From: Thalassolituus sp. UBA674
Lineage (GTDB): Bacteria > Pseudomonadota > Gammaproteobacteria > Pseudomonadales > Oceanobacteraceae
Length of the DNA: 48,701 nt
Direction of reading: 5' to 3'
NCBI GenBank assembly: GCA_002298335.1
Contig: DBNK01000037.1
Coordinates: 1-48,701 of the forward strand
In this document: positions 1 through 7,316 of the stretch, one piece after another
Numbering within the stretch: position 1 is the stretch's first letter
How the letters are laid out: each line of letters opens with the position of its first letter
Position numbers and translations under genes: made by a program
Notes under the pieces: model-generated
What the model saw: the letters and a program-made list of their open reading frames with translations, nothing else
Told to the model about the DNA's origin: nothing
Database searches by the model: none

Positions 1-62
1 CCTCTTGTTTTCCTTAGCTTTTTCGCGCTTCTCAGAAGCACTCACCGCGTCAGGAGGTGCGC

Positions 63-90
63 ATTATAGAGATCCGCCCGACGCCGTCAA
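63..90 (-). promoter_or_regulatory. strong sigma70 promoter of rRNA P1 type, reading off the left edge
   Basis: On the minus strand TTGACG (85-90) and TATAAT (63-68) are separated by 16 bp. They are followed by a GC-rich discriminator and preceded by an AT-rich tract (about 91-115) that could be an UP element. The start point would be near 56. A perfect 6-bp hairpin (27-39) lies in the presumed leader. In Pseudomonas tyrS is followed by a 16S rRNA operon in the same orientation, which matches this geometry. That the target is an rRNA operon is inferred, because it lies outside the window. Confidence 0.7.
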
Positions 91-103
91 CAACTTTATG
101 AAA

Positions 104-1402
104 TTAATAACGAACTTCGCACAGATGGTATTTCTTCTTACCAAGTCGAATCAGGAAGAAGCGTCCAAAAAGGGCGTTCTCTTTAGAGAAAATCGCTGCA
201 CCGGCCATCAGATCATCCATGCCATAGACCTTTCCATTGATAATCACAGCATTACGACTTAACGCATCTTTGACTTGTTTACCCTGACCCAAACCTACCT
301 GAGACAACGTGGTGGTAAGTGGAACATCAAGATCGACACTACCTGTCAGAGTGCTAGATGGCAGACCATCCTGTTTGATCTGTTCCAGTTCCTGCTCCGA
401 CAGATTCGCAACATCACCAGAGAACAGGGCTTCGGTGATACGCTTTGCCGACTGCAGGGCCTCTTCACCATGCACCAGACGGGTCACTTCGTCTGCCAGA
501 ATCGGTTGAGCCGTTTTACGTCCTTCAATCGAAGCATCGTGCGCTTCGATTTCAGCAATCTTTTCAACCGGCAGGAAGGTGAAGTAACGCAGGAATTTAT
601 AAGCATCCGCATCGGCGGTGTTCATCCAGAACTGGTAGAAGGCGTAAGGAGAAGTCTTGCTGGCATCCAACCAGATGGTGCCGCTTTCTGTCTTACCAAA
701 CTTGGTACCATCAGACTTGGTAACGAGTGGGAGTGTTAAACCGAAGACCGGCTTGCTGTACATGCGACGGGCAAGGTCAACACCACCGACGATATTGCCC
801 CACTGGTCAGAGCCACCGATTTGCAGAGTACACGCCTGACGCTCCGCCAGTTCGGCAAAGTCAAACGACTGAAGCAGCATGTAAGTAAATTCAGTAAAGG
901 AGATTCCGGAGCCTTCGCGCTCGATACGCTGCTTCACGGACTCTTTCTGTATCATATTATTTACAGAGAAGTGTTTACCGACATCCCGCAGGAAATCGAG
1001 CACATTCATATTGCCTACCCAGTCGAGGTTGTTCACTACGACTGCACTGTGACCACCACATTCGAAGTTAATGAACTGGCTGACCTGCTTCTTGAGCTTT
1101 TCAACCCAGCCGGCAACCACTTCAGGGCCATTCAGCTGACGTTCCTGTGCTTTAAAGGAAGGGTCACCAATAAGACCTGTTGCTCCACCAACCAGAGCAA
1201 TCGGTTTATGACCGAACTCCTGGAAACGCTTCAGAGTGAGCAGAGGTACCAGGCTGCCAATGTGCAGAGAATCCGCAGTCGGATCAAAACCGCAATACAG
1301 GGTACGGGAACCACTTTCGAGATGGGTGATCAATTCTTCGTCGGCGGTTACCTGGTTAATCAGGCCGCGGGCTTTCAGGTCGGCGATCAATGCGGCGGTC
1401 AT
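104..1402 (-). CDS. tyrS: tyrosyl-tRNA synthetase
   Basis: This class Ic aminoacyl-tRNA synthetase charges tRNA-Tyr in the cytosol. The 432-residue protein has the HIGH-type motif HIGS at residues 47-50, the KMSKS-equivalent KFGKT near residue 235, and a C-terminal S4-like RNA-binding segment. The length and the ending (LFGRFFLIRLGKKKYHL) resemble the E. coli type enzyme. An upstream in-frame extension exists to 1465, but the ATG at 1402 begins the family-typical N-terminus (MTAALIADLKARG), so it was chosen. The gene diverges from the M23 peptidase gene. Its stop abuts the AT-rich region upstream of the rRNA-type promoter and no intrinsic terminator is visible, so read-through toward the rRNA side is possible. 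Confidence 0.97.
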   Translation of the reverse strand: MTAALIADLKARGLINQVTADEELITHLESGSRTLYCGFDPTADSLHIGSLVPLLTLKRFQEFGHKPIALVGGATGLIGDPSFKAQERQLNGPEVVAGWVEKLKKQVSQFINFECGGHSAVVVNNLDWVGNMNVLDFLRDVGKHFSVNNMIQKESVKQRIEREGSGISFTEFTYMLLQSFDFAELAERQACTLQIGGSDQWGNIVGGVDLARRMYSKPVFGLTLPLVTKSDGTKFGKTESGTIWLDASKTSPYAFYQFWMNTADADAYKFLRYFTFLPVEKIAEIEAHDASIEGRKTAQPILADEVTRLVHGEEALQSAKRITEALFSGDVANLSEQELEQIKQDGLPSSTLTGSVDLDVPLTTTLSQVGLGQGKQVKDALSRNAVIINGKVYGMDDLMAGAAIFSKENALFGRFFLIRLGKKKYHLCEVRY

Positions 1403-1437
1403 GGGCGTCTGCGTCTGTTTGATAAAAATGGCTGCTG

Positions 1438-1465
1438 AAAATACCTGAATAGGGTGCAAAATCAA
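1438..1465 (-). promoter_or_regulatory. possible tyrS promoter
   Basis: Minus-strand TTGATT (1460-1465) and TATTTT (1438-1443) are 16 bp apart. This would start a transcript about 29 nt upstream of the chosen tyrS ATG. Both hexamers deviate from consensus, so the call is tentative. Confidence 0.3.
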
Positions 1466-1534
1466 GTTTACCGGGCAAAAATGCCTCTACTTGTATAGAC
1501 TTGGCAAAACAAAGCAGCAGGAACGTTAAGAAGT

Positions 1535-2806
1535 ATGGCTCTGGCAGGCCAAATACAGTATTTCCCGGTTAAACATCTTATCGGAGCAGGAATCCTTTTC
1601 CTGCTTCTTGTCTTCGCTTCACTCTGGCCCGTGGACAGCGGTACCCGTCAGCAGAGCTATGTGATTGAGCTGCCTGAGATCAGTGACTCGGTTCCCCAGC
1701 TGCCTGAACCCCAATGGGAAGAAGCCACTGTGCAGTCCGGCGACAGTCTGTCGACCCTGTTCAGCCGTGAAAACCTGAGCGCTGTTGATGTGATTAACAT
1801 CGCGGCTTCGGTACCGCGTGAAGCCATTACCCTGAAGCCCGGACAGAACATCCGCTGGACCCGGACCGCGGACAATCACATCGTGCGTATGGAGCTGGAA
1901 ATCTCGCCACTGGCGCACCACATTATTACCCGCGCGGATGATGGCACCTTCTCTTATGAGCTGTCTGAGCAGGTTGCGGACTATGTCCCCCGTTTTGCCA
2001 GCGCCACCATTGATTCATCCCTGTTGTATGACGGTGGTCAGGCCGGTATTCCGACGCAGATCCTGTATCAGCTGATCGCTATTTACAGCTGGGACATCGA
2101 TTTCGCACTGGATCTGCGCAAGGGAGACACCTTCAGTCTGATCTATGAAGAAGTGCAGCTTGAAGGCGAGAAAATTGGTTACGGCAACATCCTCATTGCC
2201 CGCTTCAATAACAATGGCCGCGAACTCACGGCCCTGCGCTACGAAGACCCGGACGGCAATGACGGCTATTACACCCCCGGTGGCTCCAGCATGCGCAAAG
2301 CCTTCCTGCGTAACCCGATCGACTTTGCCCGTATCAGCTCGCGCTTCAACCTGAACCGCAAACATCCGGTGCTGAACACCATCCGCGCCCACCGCGGGAC
2401 TGATTACGCCGCGCCGACCGGCACCCCGATCAAAACCACCGGTGACGGCAAGGTTATTTTCGCCGGACGCCAGAACGGTTTTGGTAACGTGGTCATCATC
2501 CAGCACGGATCCCGCTACCAGAGCAAATACGCCCACATGAGCCGTTTCGGCTCCGGCATACGTACGGGCAAGTACGTCAAGCAGGGACAGGTTATCGGCT
2601 ATGTCGGTATGACGGGGCTTGCCACCGGTCCGCATCTGCACTTTGAATTTCTGGTTGACGGAGTACACCGCGATTCACTGCGTGTCGATCTGCCGAAGGC
2701 CGAATCGGTTAACAGTAAGAACAAAGCCGATTTCAATATTGTTTCGGCCCGTCTGACCAGCTGGCTGGATAACTTCGAAGCCCTGAATACCGCCGGGCTG
2801 CAGTAA
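1535..2806 (+). CDS. M23 family metallopeptidase (MepM/YebA-like), membrane-anchored
   Basis: This is probably a zinc endopeptidase that cleaves peptidoglycan cross-links in the periplasm during wall growth. The 423 residues comprise a single N-terminal membrane segment (about 14-31), a LysM-like stretch with QSGDSLSTLF (about 63-110), a middle OapA/YebA-type region, and a C-terminal LytM domain. The zinc ligands are visible: H286 and D290 in HRGTD, and H369 in HLHFE, with a YAHM motif between them. It diverges from tyrS and its stop codon directly abuts the anmK ATG, so the two are one transcription unit. The pairing fits cell-wall turnover plus recycling. Paralogues of this family differ in activity, so the cleavage specificity is inferred. 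Confidence 0.92.
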   Translation: MALAGQIQYFPVKHLIGAGILFLLLVFASLWPVDSGTRQQSYVIELPEISDSVPQLPEPQWEEATVQSGDSLSTLFSRENLSAVDVINIAASVPREAITLKPGQNIRWTRTADNHIVRMELEISPLAHHIITRADDGTFSYELSEQVADYVPRFASATIDSSLLYDGGQAGIPTQILYQLIAIYSWDIDFALDLRKGDTFSLIYEEVQLEGEKIGYGNILIARFNNNGRELTALRYEDPDGNDGYYTPGGSSMRKAFLRNPIDFARISSRFNLNRKHPVLNTIRAHRGTDYAAPTGTPIKTTGDGKVIFAGRQNGFGNVVIIQHGSRYQSKYAHMSRFGSGIRTGKYVKQGQVIGYVGMTGLATGPHLHFEFLVDGVHRDSLRVDLPKAESVNSKNKADFNIVSARLTSWLDNFEALNTAGLQ

Positions 2807-3880
2807 ATGCTGTGCATCGGCCTGATGTCAGGAACCAGCGCAGACGGCATGGATGCCTGCCTGGTACGGATCAGCGATGACAGTCTGCATCTTCTGGATG
2901 CCCTCTGTATTCCTTATCCTGATGACGTCAGCCGCTTCCTGCGGGCACTCGCCATTGCAGAAACCATCACCCCGGAACTGGCCATGGATGCGGATCGCCT
3001 GATCGCCCAGTACGCCTGCAACGCCGTAAACACTCTGCTCGAACAGAATCATCTGCGCCCGGCGGAGATCGGTCTGATCGGCAGCCACGGCCATACCCTG
3101 CGGCACCGGCCGCAACCCGATGGCTTCAGCTGGCAGATCGGCGACCCCTCCTGGATTGCCGAACACACCGGCATTACCACGGTTGCGGATTTCCGTCGCC
3201 GCGATATCGCTGCCGGGGGCGAAGGTGCTCCGCTGGTACCCGCTTTCCACCGCTTCGCGTTTGGTCATGTTAGTGGAACTGCCGTGCTCAACATCGGCGG
3301 CATCGCCAATCTGACCTTTCTGGATGACCCTGTCAGTGGTTTTGATACCGGCCCCGGTAATGCCCTGCTCGATGACTGGTGCCGCAAACACCTGCAGATG
3401 AACTGTGATGAACAGGGTGCACTGGCGCGCAGCGGAGACATACTGCCGGAACTGCTGACCCGCTGGCTGGAACACCCCTACTACGCTGAACCGCCGCCGA
3501 AGAGCACCGGCCGCGAGACATTCCGGCTGCAGGACGATGACGCTCTGACCGGTCTGGCCGACAAGGATGTTCTTTGCACCTTAACCGAACTGACCGCTCA
3601 ATCGGTCGCGATGGCGATCCGTGGCAGCGGCCGCTCAATTCGGCGCTTGCTGGTCTGCGGTGGCGGTGTGCACAACGATTTTCTGATGGAGCGTCTGAAA
3701 GCCGCACTGCCAGACGTGGACATCACCAGCACCGCCAGTGCCGGTCTTGATCCTGACTGGGCAGAAGCCATTGCCTTTGCCTGGCTGGGATGGCGCACAA
3801 TCAGGCAGTTACCGGGAAATGTACCGGCGGTGACCGGTGCAGCAGGTGAAAGGATTCTTGGGGCAGTTTATCCGGCCTGA
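2807..3880 (+). CDS. anmK: anhydro-N-acetylmuramic acid kinase
   Basis: AnmK converts 1,6-anhydroMurNAc released during cell-wall turnover to MurNAc-6-phosphate using ATP, in the cytosolic recycling pathway. The 357-residue protein starts with the family signature GLMSGTSADGMD and contains the sugar-kinase-fold motifs NIGGIANLTFL, GFDTGPGNALLD and LLVCGGGVHND. Length is close to the E. coli enzyme (369). The ATG follows the peptidase TAA with no gap, which implies translational coupling. The gene converges on the DsrE-like gene with 38 nt between the stops. Confidence 0.97.
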   Translation: MLCIGLMSGTSADGMDACLVRISDDSLHLLDALCIPYPDDVSRFLRALAIAETITPELAMDADRLIAQYACNAVNTLLEQNHLRPAEIGLIGSHGHTLRHRPQPDGFSWQIGDPSWIAEHTGITTVADFRRRDIAAGGEGAPLVPAFHRFAFGHVSGTAVLNIGGIANLTFLDDPVSGFDTGPGNALLDDWCRKHLQMNCDEQGALARSGDILPELLTRWLEHPYYAEPPPKSTGRETFRLQDDDALTGLADKDVLCTLTELTAQSVAMAIRGSGRSIRRLLVCGGGVHNDFLMERLKAALPDVDITSTASAGLDPDWAEAIAFAWLGWRTIRQLPGNVPAVTGAAGERILGAVYPA

Positions 3881-3918
3881 AGAAACCTGAGGCGAGCCGG
3901 GGATACCCGCCGGGAAAA

Positions 3919-4509
3919 TCAGAAGGACACGTAACCGGCTTTCTGCAGGCGTTTCACTTCCTGTTCGGCTTCGGGCACAGTTTCAACAAACGGTGGCAGA
4001 TCGCGGGTATCAATACCGCGCTGGTACATCCAGTATTTGCAGACCTTGATGTCGACAATATTGAACGCATCCAGACGTGCAGCCAGGTCCACCAGCGCTT
4101 TGTTCTTACGGTAGTTTTCACGCTTAAACAGATCAATTTCTTCCCCGCTGAGCACCAGGGCAACCGGCTCAGTCGTGGAATATTCATCCAGTCCGGAAGA
4201 AATACGCTCCGCACGGCTCAACAGGGCGAGCAATTCATCCGGGGTGTGAATCCGGGGCTGCCCCATGTAGCGGGAAGAAACCAGTAACGTCTCCTCTGAA
4301 GGAACTTCAGCTGATTCAGCCACAGCCGGGATCAGTTCTGGGGTGTCTGCCGGAACCGCTCCGGCCGTGACAGGAGATGCTGCAGCAGCCACTTCAGCTT
4401 CTGCGGGTGTCTCCTCGGTTAAAACCGGCAGAAAGACATTGTCGGCAACTTCTTCTGCAGCAACCGGCAGGCAGCACAGAAGACTAAGGAGCAGAATGGC
4501 AGGACGCAT
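3919..4509 (-). CDS. exported DsrE-like small protein of unknown role
   Basis: The 196-residue product begins with a classical signal peptide (residues 1-19, LLLSLLCCLPVAA), followed by an Ala/Pro/Glu-rich linker to about residue 75. The C-terminal domain (about 95-196) has the look of a DsrE/DsrF-like fold: a PVALVLSGEEIDLF strand-turn, LVDLAARLDAFNIVDIKVC with one conserved-looking Cys, and the ending LQKAGYVSF. I read this by eye as DsrE-like; no sulfur-relay partner is nearby. The start at 4509 is preceded by GAGGAG and gives the signal peptide; the longer frame to 4581 overlaps erpA and is less likely. It is last in the argC-DUF6776-bactofilin-erpA strand run, 16 nt after erpA. Confidence 0.75.
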   Translation of the reverse strand: MRPAILLLSLLCCLPVAAEEVADNVFLPVLTEETPAEAEVAAAASPVTAGAVPADTPELIPAVAESAEVPSEETLLVSSRYMGQPRIHTPDELLALLSRAERISSGLDEYSTTEPVALVLSGEEIDLFKRENYRKNKALVDLAARLDAFNIVDIKVCKYWMYQRGIDTRDLPPFVETVPEAEQEVKRLQKAGYVSF

Positions 4510-4525
4510 GGTCGTCTCCTCAGCG

Positions 4526-4873
4526 TCAGACGGAGAATGATGAACCACACCCGCAGGTGGATGTGGCCGACGGATTATCAACAGCGAAGCGGGCTCCTTC
4601 GAGACCCTCTTTGTAATCCAGCACTGAACCGACCAGATAACTGTAGCTCAGGGGGTCAATCAGAACCCGGACACCGTCCTTTTCAATGAGGGTATCGTCT
4701 TCAGCACGGTCATCATCAAAAGTGAAACCATACTGAAAGCCGGAACAGCCACCACCAGTCACAAAAACACGCAGGCACAGCTCGTCGTCTGCTTCTTCAA
4801 GCAGCAGGTCGCGGATTTTGCTTTCAGCCGCCAAGGTCAGTTCCAACGGCATTGCGGTCTGTACTGTAGTCAT
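4526..4873 (-). CDS. erpA: iron-sulfur cluster insertion protein ErpA
   Basis: This A-type carrier delivers Fe-S clusters to apo-enzymes such as those of isoprenoid synthesis. The 115 residues carry the three invariant cysteines of the HesB/IscA fold: C43 (GGGCSG) and C107/C109 in the terminal CGCGSS. Its N-terminal extension and position near argC and tyrS match gammaproteobacterial ErpA rather than IscA or SufA. It lies 45 nt downstream of the bactofilin gene and 16 nt upstream of the DsrE-like gene, all leftward. No IscR-type site was recognised in the short upstream gap. Confidence 0.95.
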   Translation of the reverse strand: MTTVQTAMPLELTLAAESKIRDLLLEEADDELCLRVFVTGGGCSGFQYGFTFDDDRAEDDTLIEKDGVRVLIDPLSYSYLVGSVLDYKEGLEGARFAVDNPSATSTCGCGSSFSV

Positions 4874-4918
4874 AATGCTCTGTTCCGGGTCTCCCCGATT
4901 ATTAATCTGGCTGACTGT

Positions 4919-5365
4919 TCAGTCAACTTTATCTGCCGCTTCGGTTTCTTCAGTTTCTTCCGCAGTGGCGGATTCACTGATCATGGCGACAGCCTCATTG
5001 CGTTCGTCTTCAGAAATGTGCTTCAGCTGGCCATTCACCTGGCTGCCCAGCACCATTTCGATGGTGTTGTAGTACACATCCCCGGTAATGCGGGCTTTCT
5101 GGGCTAATTCAAGGTGTTCAAAAACCCGGACATCGCCTTTTACTTCGCCATTGATAATGACGTTCGGTGCAGAAATATCACCAATAACGCGGCCTTTTTC
5201 ACTGACACGCACCGTTGCTTTAGAACCTTTTTCGGCACTCAGATTTCCACTGACCATCCCATCCACATGAATTGCACCACCCACCTGAATATCTCCGGAA
5301 ATTTCAGTGCGGGATGAAATCAGTGTGTCATAGCGGACTCCGCCATTATTTTTTGAGCCGAACAT
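4919..5365 (-). CDS. bactofilin family polymer-forming protein
   Basis: Bactofilins polymerise without nucleotide into filaments that scaffold cell-shape or envelope functions. The 148-residue protein has the typical central beta-helix of short repeats (about residues 15-115), e.g. SGDIQVGGAIHVDGMVSGNL and INGEVKGDVRVFEHLELAQ, flanked by a short N-terminus and an acidic tail rich in Glu and Ala. The ATG at 5365 directly follows the TAG of the upstream DUF6776 gene. A strong AGGAGAGG ribosome site lies inside that gene, so the two are translationally coupled and probably act together. Confidence 0.9.
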   Translation of the reverse strand: MFGSKNNGGVRYDTLISSRTEISGDIQVGGAIHVDGMVSGNLSAEKGSKATVRVSEKGRVIGDISAPNVIINGEVKGDVRVFEHLELAQKARITGDVYYNTIEMVLGSQVNGQLKHISEDERNEAVAMISESATAEETEETEAADKVD

Positions 5366-6109
5366 CTATACCTCTCCTGCTGAGTTCCACGAACGGATTA
5401 CTTCTGTTGTCTGGCTCTGACTGCCCGACGGACGCAACACCACCTGAACCTGTTCAGGGGTGAAGTCTTCCGGCAGGGTCAGTACGCCGCTGATTTCCTG
5501 ATAATAGCGGAACCGGTATTCCGGACCCTCTGCGTCCACATCATCTGCCAGTGATGGCAGAAACAGAGTCACAGTTTCACTGTTCTGCAGACCGGTAACG
5601 GAAAATACAACCCGGCCGCGTACCTGACTGCTGTTGGTTTTCACCTGAGCCAGGACCACAGAGTAGTTATATTCCAGCGGATTGTCCGTCGGAGTAATGT
5701 CAACGCTGTGAATTTTCAGGCCTTCCTCGCCGTTCGCCGGTGACATTATGCCTTTATAGAACGCGACTTCTTCTTCAAGGCGGGTAACCGTAAGCCCAAG
5801 TACTGTGACGGTTTCACGCAGATCTTCGCTGGTACGGCGGTCAATTTCATCGCCTTTTTCGAAGATCGCCAGCTGTTCGCGCAGACCGGCGACACTGGCC
5901 CGGGATTTCCCAAGATCTTTGGCCAGAGCATCGCGTTCCGTGCGGAGGGTTTTGATCTGATGACGGGAGTTGGCGTATCCGGAGAAATAACCGACCGCCG
6001 CAAATACCACCAGCAGCAGAACAGAAAACAAAAAACGGAACAACCGCGATCCCTGCGAGCGCCGCTCAATGATCAGATCATCCTGTCTGCTGCCCTTAAC
6101 CGTTGGCAT
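5366..6109 (-). CDS. DUF6776 family inner-membrane coiled-coil protein
   Basis: The 247-residue protein has a charged N-terminal cytosolic stretch, one membrane segment (about 23-45), a predicted coiled coil (about 48-115, heptad-like RTERDALAKDLGKSRASVAG) and a beta-rich C-terminal domain ending near NSAGEV. It belongs to a family of unknown function that neighbours bactofilin and argC in Pseudomonas-like genomes. The gene starts 19 nt after argC and ends flush against the bactofilin ATG. A role as membrane anchor or partner for the bactofilin is inferred from this coupling, not from homology. Confidence 0.8.
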   Translation of the reverse strand: MPTVKGSRQDDLIIERRSQGSRLFRFLFSVLLLVVFAAVGYFSGYANSRHQIKTLRTERDALAKDLGKSRASVAGLREQLAIFEKGDEIDRRTSEDLRETVTVLGLTVTRLEEEVAFYKGIMSPANGEEGLKIHSVDITPTDNPLEYNYSVVLAQVKTNSSQVRGRVVFSVTGLQNSETVTLFLPSLADDVDAEGPEYRFRYYQEISGVLTLPEDFTPEQVQVVLRPSGSQSQTTEVIRSWNSAGEV

Positions 6110-6128
6110 GAGTGGTTCAGTTCTCCGT

Positions 6129-7157
6129 TTATGGCATCAGTGCCACATGTCTCAGACCGGTGTCTTCCGCCAGCCCGAACATGATGTTCATGTTCTGCAC
6201 CGCCTGACCGGAGGCACCTTTTACGAGGTTATCGATCACCGACAGGATGATCAGCTGGCCGGTGTCTTTGTGATAATGCAACGCCAGACGGCAGGTATTA
6301 CTGCCTTTCACACTGCGTGTCGCCGGGTGGCTGCCAGCCGGCATGACATCGACAAAGGGCTCATCTCTGTAGCGCTCTTCAAAGAGCGCCTGCAGGTCTG
6401 TGCCCGGTTCGATGTGCGCATACAGGGTGCTGTGAATGCCACGGATCATAGGGGTGAGATGTGGTACGAAGGTCAGTGCCACGTCTTTCCCGGCAGCCCG
6501 GGCCAGCCCCTGACGGATCTCCGGCAGATGACGGTGTCCGGCGACGGAATACGCCATCATGGATTCACTGGTTTCGCACAGCAGGGAACCAACTTTGGCC
6601 CCACGTCCTGCACCACTGACGCCGGACTTACAGTCAGCAATCAGCATCTGGTCTTTCAGCAGGCCCTTTTCCAGCAGCGGAATAAAGCCCAGCTGTACGG
6701 ATGTCGGGTAACAACCCGGTACAGCAATCAGGCGTGCATTGCGGATCTGATCCCGGTTCACTTCCGGCAGGCCGTAAACAGCTTCAGGCAGAATCTCTGG
6801 CGCTCCGTGCGGCTGACCGTACCATTTTTCCCAGGTTGGAACGTCCTGAATACGGAAGTCCGCAGAGAGGTCTATTACCCGGGTTCCGGCCTTGAGCATC
6901 TCTCCCGCCAGAGCATGAGCAACACCATGCGGCGTGGCAAAGAAGACCACATCGCACTCACCCAGTGTCTCTGCATCCGGCACACTGAAGACCAGATCGG
7001 TGTGACCGCGCAGGTTCGGATACATATCATCAACGCGGGTTCCTTCCTCACTGCGCGACGTGATCACCTGCAGGGATACCTCAGGATGATTTACCAGGAT
7101 GCGCAGCAGCTCGACTCCGGTATACCCGGTGCCTCCGACGATTCCGACCTTGATCAC
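6129..7157 (-). CDS. argC: N-acetyl-gamma-glutamyl-phosphate reductase
   Basis: ArgC reduces N-acetylglutamyl phosphate to the semialdehyde with NADPH in arginine biosynthesis. The 342-residue protein shows the dinucleotide-binding motif VGIVGGTGYTG (residues 4-14), the catalytic cysteine C149 in AVPGCYPTS, and the HRHLPEI segment of the family. Translation starts at a GTG (7155-7157) preceded by AGAGGT. It is first in the leftward run argC-DUF6776-bactofilin-erpA-DsrE-like. It diverges from the chloride channel gene, whose putative -10 lies about 60 bp away. Confidence 0.97.
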   Translation of the reverse strand: MIKVGIVGGTGYTGVELLRILVNHPEVSLQVITSRSEEGTRVDDMYPNLRGHTDLVFSVPDAETLGECDVVFFATPHGVAHALAGEMLKAGTRVIDLSADFRIQDVPTWEKWYGQPHGAPEILPEAVYGLPEVNRDQIRNARLIAVPGCYPTSVQLGFIPLLEKGLLKDQMLIADCKSGVSGAGRGAKVGSLLCETSESMMAYSVAGHRHLPEIRQGLARAAGKDVALTFVPHLTPMIRGIHSTLYAHIEPGTDLQALFEERYRDEPFVDVMPAGSHPATRSVKGSNTCRLALHYHKDTGQLIILSVIDNLVKGASGQAVQNMNIMFGLAEDTGLRHVALMP

Positions 7158-7214
7158 AGTTTACCTCTGGCCTGTTTGTAGCAGGGCAATGCCCCAAATT
7201 TGAAAAGTGGTGCG

Positions 7215-7220
7215 TATAAT
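7215..7220 (+). promoter_or_regulatory. perfect TATAAT -10 upstream of the CLC gene
   Basis: A consensus TATAAT sits between divergent argC and the CLC gene. No good -35 is seen at 16-18 bp. The start point would be near 7227, which excludes the more upstream in-frame TTG (7200) as the translation start. Confidence 0.4.
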
Positions 7221-7316
7221 AGCGTTTCCTGCCTGAGGCTGTTAAGGCATTCTGCATTATTCGGCAATGCAGTGAATGCGGCCTCGCTCAACCTCACAAA
7301 CAGGGTAACCGTTTCC

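Noticed and set aside
5..262. Plus-strand open frame at the left edge
   Set aside because: It runs through the rRNA-type promoter and antisense to the tyrS 3' end, with no ribosome site; the promoter reading is far stronger.
6069..7181. 370-codon plus-strand frame antisense to argC
   Set aside because: Shadow of a well-recognised gene; no family motifs and no ribosome site.
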